In this document: positions 56,754 to 64,000 of the stretch, piece after piece
How positions within the stretch are numbered: position 1 is the first letter of the stretch
Layout: each line of letters begins with the position of its first letter
Assembly: GCA_910589595.1 (NCBI GenBank)
Contig: CAJUTM010000002.1
Span: 1 to 64,000 of the forward strand
Direction of reading: 5' to 3'
DNA length: 64,000 nt
DNA from: an uncultured Eubacterium sp.
GTDB taxonomy: Bacteria > Bacillota > Clostridia > Lachnospirales > Lachnospiraceae
Translations under genes and position numbers: made by a program
Notes under the pieces: generated by a model
What the model saw: only the letters and a program-made list of their open reading frames with translations
The model's database searches: none
What the model was told of the DNA's origin: nothing

Positions 56754-57689
56754 ATGAAAAAAACAGCATTTATATTTCCGGGGCAGGGAGCCCAGATTGT
56801 TGGGATGGGAAAAGATGTATACGATAATTCCGCCGTGGCGAAAGAAGTTTTTGACAGAGCCAGCGAAGCTGTGGAGTTAGACTTAAAGGCATTGTGTTTC
56901 GAAGAGAATACCGACATTGATATTACGGAATTTACACAGGTATGTCTTCTGACAACAAGCGTGGCCATTATGGAAGAGTTGAAGACCAGAGGAATTAAAG
57001 CGGATGTTGCCGCAGGGCTCAGTCTTGGTGAGTACTGTGCGCTGGTGGCGGCGGGTTCCATGAATTACATAGACGCAGCAAAGGCTGTGCGCAAGCGCGG
57101 CATTTTCATGCAGGAAGAAGTACCGGCCGGCGAGGGCGGCATGGCTGCCATTCTCGGTATGGACGCGGCGGATATCGACAAAGCGATAGCAGAATTTGAT
57201 AAAGTACAGGTGGCGAATTATAACTGTCCGGGGCAGATTGTCATTTCCGGCGAGACAGAGCAGGTAAAACAGGCGGCGGATAAATTAAAAGAAGCCGGCG
57301 CCAGACGGGCGGTAATGCTCAATGTAAGCGGGCCGTTTCATTCCTCCCTTCTTACCGGAGCAGGAGAGAAGCTGCAAAAAGTACTGGACGAATTGACGAT
57401 TGGCAAACCGCAGATACCGTATGTTGCCAATGTCAATGCCTCTTATGTGACAGAGCAGGAGGAGATTGAGCCGCTGCTTGTGCGTCAGGTGAGTAATTCG
57501 GTTCGCTGGCAGCAGTCGGTAGAGGCGATGGTAGAAGACGGCGTCGAAGTGTTTATCGAAATCGGGCCGGGGAAAACACTGGCCGGCTTCAATAAAAAAA
57601 TCGGCAAGGCAATTGGCAGGGAGCTGCTTACATATAACGTGGCGACGATGGAAGATATCGACAAGGTAGTGGAAGCATTACAGGCATAG
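56754..57689 (+). CDS. fabD: Malonyl-CoA:ACP transacylase
   Basis: A 311-residue enzyme that loads malonyl groups onto ACP. Motifs: FIFPGQGAQIVGMGKD, the catalytic Ser in AGLSLGEYCALVAAG, and His in VSGPFHSSLLTGAG. ATG 56754 follows AATGAGGAAAAC; the upstream in-frame ATG 56733 lacks a site. It leads fabG and fabF. Confidence 0.97.
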   Translation: MKKTAFIFPGQGAQIVGMGKDVYDNSAVAKEVFDRASEAVELDLKALCFEENTDIDITEFTQVCLLTTSVAIMEELKTRGIKADVAAGLSLGEYCALVAAGSMNYIDAAKAVRKRGIFMQEEVPAGEGGMAAILGMDAADIDKAIAEFDKVQVANYNCPGQIVISGETEQVKQAADKLKEAGARRAVMLNVSGPFHSSLLTGAGEKLQKVLDELTIGKPQIPYVANVNASYVTEQEEIEPLLVRQVSNSVRWQQSVEAMVEDGVEVFIEIGPGKTLAGFNKKIGKAIGRELLTYNVATMEDIDKVVEALQA

Positions 57690-57704
57690 AAAATGGAGGA
57701 TTAG

Positions 57705-58448
57705 ATGTTATTAGAAGATAAGATTGCAGTAGTGACAGGAGCCGGCCGCGGTATCGGCCGCGGTGTGGCGTTAGCGTTGGCGCGCGAGGGCGCCATGGTA
57801 GTAGTAAATTACAACGGCTCGAAAGAGCGTGCGGACGAAGTAGTTGCCGAAATTGAGAAAAATGGGGGAAAGGCGGTTGCTATCCGCTGTAATGTCAGCG
57901 ATTTCGAACAGGCGAAAGAGTTCTTTACCGGAGTCGTGAAAGAATATGGACGTATCGACGTGCTTGTAAACAATGCCGGTATCACCAGAGATAATCTGCT
58001 GATGAAGATGTCAGAGGAAGAATTTCAAGATGTGATACAGACAAATCTGGCAGGGGTGTTCCATGGTGTGAAATTTGTCACCCGTCCGATGATGAAACAG
58101 CGGCAGGGGCGTATCATTAATATGGCGTCGGTATCCGGAATCATGGGAAATATGGGACAGGCAAATTATTCTGCTTCCAAGGCGGGCGTCATTGGCTTGA
58201 CAAAGGCGGCGGCAAAGGAATTATCTTCCCGCAGCATTACGGTAAACGCAGTCGCACCGGGATTTATTGCTACGGATATGACGGATAAATTATCGGAAAC
58301 GGTCAAGGAAGAAGCCTGCAAAACCATTCCACTCGGCGCCTTTGGAACCGTAGAGGACGTAGCGGAGGCCGTTGTTTTCTTGGCATCCGATAAGGCAAAG
58401 TATATTACCGGACAGGTTCTTTGTGTGGATGGAGGAATTGCGATGTAA
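57705..58448 (+). CDS. fabG: 3-oxoacyl-[ACP] reductase
   Basis: A 247-residue short-chain dehydrogenase. NADP-binding is [20 protein letters not shown]; catalytic Ser and Tyr-Lys are in [12 protein letters not shown] and [17 protein letters not shown]; the end is [15 protein letters not shown]. It reduces beta-ketoacyl-ACP in chain elongation. ATG 57705 follows ATGGAGG. Confidence 0.97.
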   Translation: MLLEDKIAVVTGAGRGIGRGVALALAREGAMVVVNYNGSKERADEVVAEIEKNGGKAVAIRCNVSDFEQAKEFFTGVVKEYGRIDVLVNNAGITRDNLLMKMSEEEFQDVIQTNLAGVFHGVKFVTRPMMKQRQGRIINMASVSGIMGNMGQANYSASKAGVIGLTKAAAKELSSRSITVNAVAPGFIATDMTDKLSETVKEEACKTIPLGAFGTVEDVAEAVVFLASDKAKYITGQVLCVDGGIAM

Positions 58449-58496
58449 CTTGCGCCGGTACGAGACGGTGTCAGAATAAAGATGTGGAGGATTATC

Positions 58497-59735
58497 ATGA
58501 GTAGAAGAGTAGTCATAACCGGTATGGGTGCAGTCACACCAATCGGAAACAATGTGGAAGACTTTTGGGCGAATGTAAAAAAAGGTACGGTTGGGATTGG
58601 ACCAATCACGAAATTTGATTCAACGGCTTATAAGGCTCATTTGGCAGCGGAATTAAAAGATTTTGACGTTACCGAATATGGCATTGACAAAAAAGCGGCG
58701 CGCCGGATGGAAGATTTTTCGAAATACGCTGTCGTGGCGGCTAAAGAGGCGCTCGGCCAGAGTGGTCTGGATATGGAGAAAGAAGACCCGTATATGGTAG
58801 GTTGTTGCGTCGGCTGTGGAATCGGAAGCCTTCAGTGTGTACAGACGAATTACACAAAATTGCTTGAAAAGGGGCCGAACCGCGTGGCGCCTCTGATGAT
58901 ACCAATGTTGATATCAAATATGGCGGCAGGAAATATTTCCATTCAGTTCGGGCTCAAAGGTAAAAATATCAACGTAGTAACGGCTTGTGCTACGGGTACG
59001 CACTGTATTGGGGAAGCTTACCGCTCCGTCCAGTATGGCGAAGCGGACGTTATGGTTGCCGGCGGTGCTGAAAGTGCGATTACCGAGATTGGCGTAGCTG
59101 GATTTACGGGATTGAATGCGTTAAATACAACCGAAGATGTAAAGAGAGCTTCCATTCCGTTTGATGTGGAGCGCGGCGGCTTTGTTATGGGCGAGGGCGC
59201 AGGCATTCTTATTTTAGAAGAATTAGAGCACGCAAAAGCGAGAGGTGCAGAGATTTACGCTGAAATCATCGGATATGGAGCCAGTGCGGACGCGCATCAT
59301 GTAACTGCGCCTATCGAAGACGGCAGCGGCGATGCCAAAGCGATAGAATTTGCCATCAGAGACGCAGGAATTAAGCCGGAAGATATTGATTACATTAACG
59401 CACATGGGACAAGCACACATATGAACGACGCTTTTGAGACGAAAGCAATCAAATTGGCAATGGGAGACGCCGCATACAAGTGTAAAGTCAATTCCACGAA
59501 ATCAATGGTAGGACATCTGCTCGGCGCGGCCGGCGGTGTAGAAGCTATCACCTGCGTAAAATCCATTAACGAAAACTATGTTCACGCCAATGTTGGACTG
59601 GTGAATCAAGACCCTGAATGCGATTTAGACTGCCCGAAAGAGGGAATCGAGACAGAAGTAAACGTGGCGCTTAGCAACTCTCTCGGTTTTGGCGGCCATA
59701 ATGCAGTGCTCATATTTAAGCGTTTTGAAAATTAA
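58497..59735 (+). CDS. fabF: 3-oxoacyl-[ACP] synthase II
   Basis: A 412-residue condensing enzyme. The catalytic Cys is in [17 protein letters not shown] and the two His in [12 protein letters not shown] and [16 protein letters not shown] 58497 ([19 protein letters not shown]) follows GTGGAGG. FabH and the enoyl reductase genes are not in the window. Confidence 0.97.
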   Translation: MSRRVVITGMGAVTPIGNNVEDFWANVKKGTVGIGPITKFDSTAYKAHLAAELKDFDVTEYGIDKKAARRMEDFSKYAVVAAKEALGQSGLDMEKEDPYMVGCCVGCGIGSLQCVQTNYTKLLEKGPNRVAPLMIPMLISNMAAGNISIQFGLKGKNINVVTACATGTHCIGEAYRSVQYGEADVMVAGGAESAITEIGVAGFTGLNALNTTEDVKRASIPFDVERGGFVMGEGAGILILEELEHAKARGAEIYAEIIGYGASADAHHVTAPIEDGSGDAKAIEFAIRDAGIKPEDIDYINAHGTSTHMNDAFETKAIKLAMGDAAYKCKVNSTKSMVGHLLGAAGGVEAITCVKSINENYVHANVGLVNQDPECDLDCPKEGIETEVNVALSNSLGFGGHNAVLIFKRFEN

Positions 59736-59749
59736 GGAGGCCGGAGACG

Positions 59750-60175
59750 ATGTTGGATATAAACGAAATCAAGAAAATATTGCCGCACCGCTATCCTTTT
59801 TTGCTTGTTGATTATATTGAGGAAATGGAGGCGGGCGTAAAAGCAATTGGCTACAAAAACGTAACCGTCAACGAACCTTTTTTTCAGGGACATTTTCCGG
59901 AATATCCGGTAATGCCGGGGGTGCTTTTAATCGAAGCGCTGGCGCAGGTCGGAGCGGTAGCAATTTTGTCGCTCGAAGAAAACAAAGGAAAGCTTGCTTT
60001 CTTTGGAGGCATTAAAAATGCAAAGTTCCGCAAACAGGTAGTGCCGGGGGATGTTGTTCGTCTGGAGACGGAGATTATTAAGTGCAAGGGCCCGATGGGG
60101 GTCGGCAAGGCGATAGCGACGGTAGACGGAAAAATGGCTGCGGAAGCAGAGATTTCATTTATGATTGGCAAATAA
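59750..60175 (+). CDS. fabZ: 3-hydroxyacyl-[ACP] dehydratase
   Basis: A 141-residue hot-dog-fold dehydratase. The active-site His is in [30 protein letters not shown], the latter carrying the FPxxPVMPGVL signature and catalytic Glu. It is last in the fab cluster, with AAGGAGG upstream. The accABCD genes that often follow are replaced here by a CarD-like gene. Confidence 0.97.
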   Translation: MLDINEIKKILPHRYPFLLVDYIEEMEAGVKAIGYKNVTVNEPFFQGHFPEYPVMPGVLLIEALAQVGAVAILSLEENKGKLAFFGGIKNAKFRKQVVPGDVVRLETEIIKCKGPMGVGKAIATVDGKMAAEAEISFMIGK

Positions 60176-60294
60176 GCGAATAAAAATACGGAAGTAAAGA
60201 AGCTCTTATTTTACTTACTATTGGCAGAATGCACAATAGCAATCCACTGTTTTTACTATTTTTCAACAAAGATTCTACAGCGGAAGAAAAAATC

Positions 60295-60324
60295 TTTACG
60301 AAATTGGAAAAAAAGTGGTATACT
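60295..60324 (+). promoter_or_regulatory. Putative promoter of the CarD-like gene
   Basis: TTTACG (60295-60300), 18-base spacer, TATACT (60319-60324), 70 bases before the TTG start. Confidence 0.5.
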
Positions 60325-60393
60325 AATAACAGGCAGCAATTAGCGGCGCTATTTAAGAGTCGTAGCGCAATTAGACAGAAAGGATGGATAAGC

Positions 60394-60894
60394 TTGTTTG
60401 AGATAGGAGACTATGTGGTACACGGTAATAGCGGGGTCTGTAAAGTAGAAGCAGTTCAGACAATGGACGGTATGGGGGATAAGAAGCGTACCTATTATAC
60501 GCTTGTTCCGATTTATACTTCAGGAAGCAGATTATTTGTGCCGACCGATAGCAAAAAAGTAGTGACTCGCTCTGTCATGACAAAAAAAGAGGCAGAGAAA
60601 CTTCTGAATGAATGGGATGAGATAGAGACTCTTTGGGTTGAAAACGATAAAAAGCGGGAAGAAGTTTATAAGGAGGCGCTTCGTTCTTGTGACAGCCGCC
60701 AGTGGGTTCGTCTCATCAAGACGTCATATCAAAGAAATCAGGACCGTTTGAAGATTGGAAAAAAGGCAACAACAAGTGATGAGCGTTATCTTCATATGGC
60801 GGAGGATAACCTTTTTGGGGAACTGGCAATTCCGTTTAAGATGACAAAAGGAGAGGCAGAAGATTATTTTGTCACCCAGATACGCAAGGAATAA
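60394..60894 (+). CDS. CarD/CdnL-family transcription regulator
   Basis: A 166-residue protein. Residues 1-~60 are the RNA-polymerase-binding Tudor-like domain (LFEIGDYVVHGNSGVCKVEA, then YYTLVPIYTSGSRLFVPTDS). The helical C-terminal part contains SDERYLHMAEDNLFGELA. CarD-type proteins bind the RNA polymerase beta subunit and modulate open-complex stability, often at rRNA promoters. The start is TTG 60394 after GAAAGGATGG; the longer in-frame region upstream overlaps the promoter. Confidence 0.9.
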   Translation: MFEIGDYVVHGNSGVCKVEAVQTMDGMGDKKRTYYTLVPIYTSGSRLFVPTDSKKVVTRSVMTKKEAEKLLNEWDEIETLWVENDKKREEVYKEALRSCDSRQWVRLIKTSYQRNQDRLKIGKKATTSDERYLHMAEDNLFGELAIPFKMTKGEAEDYFVTQIRKE

Positions 60895-60927
60895 CGTTAT
60901 TTTTTGAAAGCGTAAAAATGAGAAATG

Positions 60928-60986
60928 AAAAAAGAAATCATAAATTTATCTGGTGTTTATTTTTTGATAATTTATGATTTCTTTTT
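60928..60986 (+). terminator. Terminator after the CarD-like gene
   Basis: AAAAAAGAAATCATAAATT pairs with AATTTATGATTTCTTTTT around a ~20-base loop. The long AT-rich arms give a T-run in both directions, so it may also serve the convergent Dabb gene. Confidence 0.72.
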
Positions 60987-61025
60987 ATGTTAGAAGAAAT
61001 TTATAGGAAAAAATTCTTTTTTTGT

Positions 61026-61325
61026 TTAGCATGGAAAATCAATACAACTTCTTGTTTCCGTATACGGCCGCACAAATCCGTCAGCGACGGCAACGTGCTG
61101 CGGATGAACGGCATAATTTTTCAGAGCTTCTTCGTCTGCAAACGCAGAGTCAAGCATGACGTCGGCATTGGAGCTTGCCAGACCATCAATCTGTACATGG
61201 ATTTCCAGCAGACCGGCAATCTTCCCCTGAAGGCCCTCCAGTTCTCTTTTTATCCCCTGTTTTACCGCTTCTTTTTCCTCGTCCGGCATATCTTTTAACG
61301 TCCATAAAATAATATGTTTTACCAT
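61026..61325 (-). CDS. Dabb-family (stress-responsive alpha/beta barrel) protein
   Basis: A 99-residue ferredoxin-like protein. It starts MVKHIILWTLKDMPDEEKEA and has the family block SSNADVMLDSAFADEEALKN followed by YAVHPQHVAVADGFV. Dabb proteins form dimers with a barrel and include stress proteins and some enzymes; no function can be assigned. It lies 12 bases after proS and may be cotranscribed with it. Confidence 0.85.
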   Translation of the reverse strand: MVKHIILWTLKDMPDEEKEAVKQGIKRELEGLQGKIAGLLEIHVQIDGLASSNADVMLDSAFADEEALKNYAVHPQHVAVADGFVRPYTETRSCIDFPC

Positions 61326-61337
61326 AAGATTACCCTC

Positions 61338-63068
61338 CTATGCCTCTAAATTTTTCATCATTTCCGCTATCAATTCTTTCACCTTTTGCACGGTTTCATC
61401 GAGGGCAATTTTATCCTGTATTGATTTATCGCGGGTAGATAATTCGACAACGGATTCTTTCATATTGCGCGGGCTGACGACGAGGCGAATCGGAACGCCG
61501 AGCAAATCTGCATCCGAAAACATAACGCCCGGACGAACGTTGCGGTCGTCGTAAATTACCTCAATATGCTCTTTTTGCAATTCGTCATAGAGATTATCGG
61601 CGTATGTTTTTGCTTCCGTATCGTCGGCGCGCAGACAGCACAGGTGCACCTGCCACGGGGCGATAGACATCGGCCAGACAGGGCCGTAGTCATCATGGTG
61701 CAGCTCGCAGACGGAAGCGGCCAGACGGCCGACGCCAATCCCGTAACAACCCATAATCGGATAGTGGGATTTGCCCTCTGCGTCGAGATATTGCATATTC
61801 ATTGATTTCGTATATTTTGTTCCCAATTGAAAAATATTGCCGATTTCAATACCGCGCGAGAGACGGATGGCTTTTTTGCCGCATACCGGACAAATACCGT
61901 TTTCGATAATCTTAGCTACGTCGGTGTATACTGCGTCCGGCACATCCCGCTCCATGCAGAGATTCGTATAGTGGTATTCCTCTTCATTGGCACCGCAGGA
62001 GAGATTATTCGTATCCTGTAACGATTTATCATAAACTACCGTGTAATCGCCGGTTACCGTGAGATTGACCGGCCCGATATATCCGGCATTGAGGCCGCAG
62101 TCGTCCGTAATAACGGCAGGGTGTATCTCTTCTCCGAGGAAGTTAGTTAATTTCGTTTCGTTTACATCTAAATCGCCGCGGATAAAGACAACGACGTAAT
62201 CGTCGGTTGCATTTTTCTGATAGACAACGGCCTTGCATGATTTTTCAAGAGGAGAGTGAAGAAAATCACAAATTTCCTCAATCGTATGGATATCCGGCGT
62301 AAATGTCTTTGTCAGAGCCTTATTTTCCGTGTCTTTTTCATTTTCGATAATACTTTCTGCTGCTTCCATGTTGGCCCGGTAATCACACTGCTGACAGGTG
62401 GCAATCGTATCCTCACCGATAGGAGTGAGCAGCATATATTCGTGAGAGAGGCTGCCTCCCATCATGCCTGAATCCGAGGCGACGGTAACGACGTCAGGAA
62501 GTCCGGCGCGGGCAAAAATGCGGTTGTAGGCGTCGTAACAAACCTGATAGTATGCTTCCAAATCTTCTTGGGAAGTATGGAAAGAGTAGGCGTCTTTCAT
62601 TGTAAATTCGCGTACGCGGATAAGTCCGGCACGGGGTCTGGCCTCGTCGCGGAATTTTGTCTGGATTTGATATATCATAAAAGGATAGTTGTTATAACTT
62701 TTGGCATAATCGCGTACTAACTGTACGGCAGCTTCTTCGTGAGTCATACCAAGAACCATTTTTGTCCTGTTGCGGTCGCTAAAACGCAAGAGCTCGCTGC
62801 CAACACTTTCATAGCGGCCGGATTCATCCCAAAGAGAAGCGGGGAGAGCGACCGGAAATAATACTTCCTGCCCGTCAATGGCATCCATCTCCTCGCGAAT
62901 AATATTTTCGATTTTCCGGCAAATGCGTTTCAAAGGCATATACTGGGAATAAATTCCCTTGGCTACGTCTTTCATATAGCCGCCCCGCATCATCAGTGCG
63001 TGGCTCTCGATGACACAATCGCTTGGTTTTTCTTTGAAGCGTTCGCCAACTAGCTTGTCCAGTTTCAT
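61338..63068 (-). CDS. proS: Proline--tRNA ligase
   Basis: A 576-residue class II aminoacyl-tRNA synthetase of the bacterial type, with the editing insertion. Motif 2 and neighbours: YPFMIYQIQTKFRDEARPRA and GLIRVREFTMKDAYSFH; motif 3: YGIGVGRLAASVCELHHDDYG. The insertion (~230-390) contains LEKSCKAVVYQKN and NETKLTNFLG. The anticodon-binding domain is C-terminal. ATG 63068 after GGAGAG is preferred over longer starts (to 63095) that run into a leader hairpin. Confidence 0.96.
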   Translation of the reverse strand: MKLDKLVGERFKEKPSDCVIESHALMMRGGYMKDVAKGIYSQYMPLKRICRKIENIIREEMDAIDGQEVLFPVALPASLWDESGRYESVGSELLRFSDRNRTKMVLGMTHEEAAVQLVRDYAKSYNNYPFMIYQIQTKFRDEARPRAGLIRVREFTMKDAYSFHTSQEDLEAYYQVCYDAYNRIFARAGLPDVVTVASDSGMMGGSLSHEYMLLTPIGEDTIATCQQCDYRANMEAAESIIENEKDTENKALTKTFTPDIHTIEEICDFLHSPLEKSCKAVVYQKNATDDYVVVFIRGDLDVNETKLTNFLGEEIHPAVITDDCGLNAGYIGPVNLTVTGDYTVVYDKSLQDTNNLSCGANEEEYHYTNLCMERDVPDAVYTDVAKIIENGICPVCGKKAIRLSRGIEIGNIFQLGTKYTKSMNMQYLDAEGKSHYPIMGCYGIGVGRLAASVCELHHDDYGPVWPMSIAPWQVHLCCLRADDTEAKTYADNLYDELQKEHIEVIYDDRNVRPGVMFSDADLLGVPIRLVVSPRNMKESVVELSTRDKSIQDKIALDETVQKVKELIAEMMKNLEA

Positions 63069-63180
63069 TGTTCTCTCCATTTCTGTGCGGCCCATTTTGT
63101 ATTTGTGGGTGCCGCACCGGCATAAATTTGTAATTTTTGCTGAAACCTATGTATCTTTACTTGCATAGGGTAACGGTTTT

Positions 63181-63209
63181 ATGTTAGCATTTTAGGAAAC
63201 GATTGTCAA
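63181..63209 (-). promoter_or_regulatory. proS promoter and structured leader
   Basis: On the minus strand TTGACA (63204-63209), 17-base spacer, TAACAT (63181-63186). The leader to 63068 can form CCTATG/CATAGG and GTGCGGC/GCCGCAC hairpins; the second ends about 6 bases before GGAGAG. No T-box sequence is present. Confidence 0.7.
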
Positions 63210-63229
63210 TAAAAAGGGAGGCAGACAAA

Positions 63230-63883
63230 ATGGCATTTCAGGCAGTTATTTTCGATTTGGACGGAACATTATTAAATACATTGGACGATTTAGCGGCTTC
63301 GGTGAACTATGCCCTGCAAAAATTTCATAAACCGCTGCGCACCGTAGAGGAAGTGCGCGGGTTCGTAGGCAATGGAATTGCCAAACTGATTGAGCGTGCC
63401 GTTCCCGACGGAACGGACAAGCCGCAGCAGGAGGAAATTTTACAGACATTTCGGGAATACTACGGACAGCATTGTCAGGATAAGACGGCGCCCTATGAGG
63501 GAATCAAAGAGGTGTTGCGCGATTTAAAACAAAATAAAATAAAAATAGCAGTTGTTTCCAATAAGGCGGATTTTGCCGTTAAGAAACTGATTCCCTTTTA
63601 TTTTGGGGATTTGATTGCTATTGCAAAGGGAGAAGACGAGGCGGCGGGAATCCGCAAAAAACCGGCGCCGGATATGGTGCAGTCAGTGTTGGAAGAGCTG
63701 GGATGTTCCCAAGAAGAAGCGGTATATGTAGGAGATTCAGAAGTTGATTTGATGACGGCAGGCAATGCCGGACTCTCTTTCGTTGGCGTCAGCTGGGGAT
63801 TTAAAGGACGTGCGTTTTTAGAAAAATACGGTTTGGAAAAAATTGCAGACGAGCCAAAAGAACTTTACAAATTTGTATATTAA
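63230..63883 (+). CDS. HAD-superfamily phosphatase (phosphoglycolate phosphatase-like)
   Basis: A 217-residue HAD IA hydrolase. The nucleophile Asp is in FQAVIFDLDGTLLNTLDDLA, the Ser/Thr motif in KIAVVSNKADFAV, the Lys in GIRKKPAPDMV and the metal Asp in AVYVGDSEVDLMTAGNAG. It resembles Gph and also PpaX; the substrate cannot be decided. ATG 63230 follows AAAGGGAGG; TTG 63203 is an unlikely alternative. Confidence 0.92.
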   Translation: MAFQAVIFDLDGTLLNTLDDLAASVNYALQKFHKPLRTVEEVRGFVGNGIAKLIERAVPDGTDKPQQEEILQTFREYYGQHCQDKTAPYEGIKEVLRDLKQNKIKIAVVSNKADFAVKKLIPFYFGDLIAIAKGEDEAAGIRKKPAPDMVQSVLEELGCSQEEAVYVGDSEVDLMTAGNAGLSFVGVSWGFKGRAFLEKYGLEKIADEPKELYKFVY

Positions 63884-63964
63884 TTGCAAATTGGGTCACA
63901 CTAGCATTGTACAAAAACGAATGCATCAGGGCTCTTTAAAGACCTGAAGAAAGTGAGGACAAAG

Positions 63965-64000
63965 ATGAAAAAACTTATTGCAATTGGTTTGCTGACGATT
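63965..64000 (+). CDS. 5' end of a gene cut by the window edge
   Basis: ATG 63965 begins MKKLIAIGLLTI, a Lys-Lys then hydrophobic start typical of a signal peptide or lipoprotein leader. A modest ribosome binding site (GTGAGGAC) lies upstream. Only 12 residues are visible, so nothing more can be said. Confidence 0.5.
   Translation, partial: MKKLIAIGLLTI

Noticed and set aside
60987..61298. Plus-strand open frame opposite the Dabb gene
   Set aside because: It is the shadow of the minus-strand Dabb gene, which has the family motifs; the plus-strand frame has none.
1..64000. CRISPR array, rRNA operon or complete insertion sequence
   Set aside because: No regularly spaced direct repeats, no rRNA sequence and no intact transposase were found. 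The only regular short direct repeats are the three 11-bp-spaced boxes at 17978.

Overview
The window looks like a chromosomal segment of a Gram-positive, low-to-mid GC anaerobe of the class Clostridia, most likely Lachnospiraceae. The evidence is the strong purine-rich ribosome binding sites, an FMN riboswitch on a ribD-ribE-ribBA-ribH operon, a CIRCE operator on htpG, GHKL/LytTR two-component signalling, a discrete type II fatty acid synthesis cluster, a CarD-like regulator, and gut-type glycoside hydrolases (GH43, GH13). No search was run, so genus and species are not called.

Region 1 (1-15366) is accessory and visibly AT-richer than the rest. It is a one-directional tandem array of about 15 genes for paralogous proteins of unknown function. 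Most begin M-S-(V/I)-(N/S)-G-I-G or M-S-I-(F/L)-G-V-N, and many share a core with a 'LxxMxxDP' helix motif followed by a 'DG' hairpin motif. Genes for a GHKL histidine kinase (intact), a LytTR response regulator and a second kinase (internally deleted) lie inside the array, and both kinases run straight into a paralogue. Most intergenic spaces carry a repeated, covarying two-hairpin RNA leader ending shortly before the ribosome binding site. The array closes with an intrinsic terminator and an orphan winged-helix regulator. Region 2 (15367-17916) is a scar of mobile DNA: a MazF-like protein, a small element-associated protein, the last residues of a tyrosine recombinase, long inverted repeats, and a PIN-domain gene with a small partner.

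Region 3 (17917-33240) holds an ABC exporter with an FtsX-type permease, the riboflavin operon, a MoxR-DUF58-DUF4129 operon, a HAD phosphatase, a GH43 enzyme, a CaCA cation antiporter and a DUF3737 protein. Region 4 (33240-53100) has a hemerythrin/response-regulator fusion, a phospholipid operon (PAP2 phosphatase, flippase-like protein, PssA, Psd), UppP, an amidase, a pseudouridine synthase, RNase H1, Ppk1 with a Ppx/GppA phosphatase, QueA, a lipid kinase, TyrA, PepD, a phosphoribosyltransferase-like protein and a GH13 protein that has lost its catalytic residues. Region 5 (53100-64000) is housekeeping: htpG, tRNA-Thr, acpP-fabD-fabG-fabF-fabZ, a CarD-like regulator, a Dabb protein, proS, a HAD phosphatase and the start of one more gene.

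Two signals stand out as possibly undescribed. One is the paralogue array with its covarying leader and embedded quorum-type two-component system. The other is a family of about 80-145-bp intergenic elements (copies at about 25396, 32209, 35772 on the minus strand, and 40606). In each, a hairpin loop is complementary to a 7-9 nt stretch immediately upstream of the downstream gene's Shine-Dalgarno sequence. The loop and its partner differ completely between divergent copies but stay complementary, which is strong evidence for a selected pseudoknot. Two copies are flanked by 9-10 bp direct repeats that contain the Shine-Dalgarno sequence, as if the element had inserted there and duplicated it.
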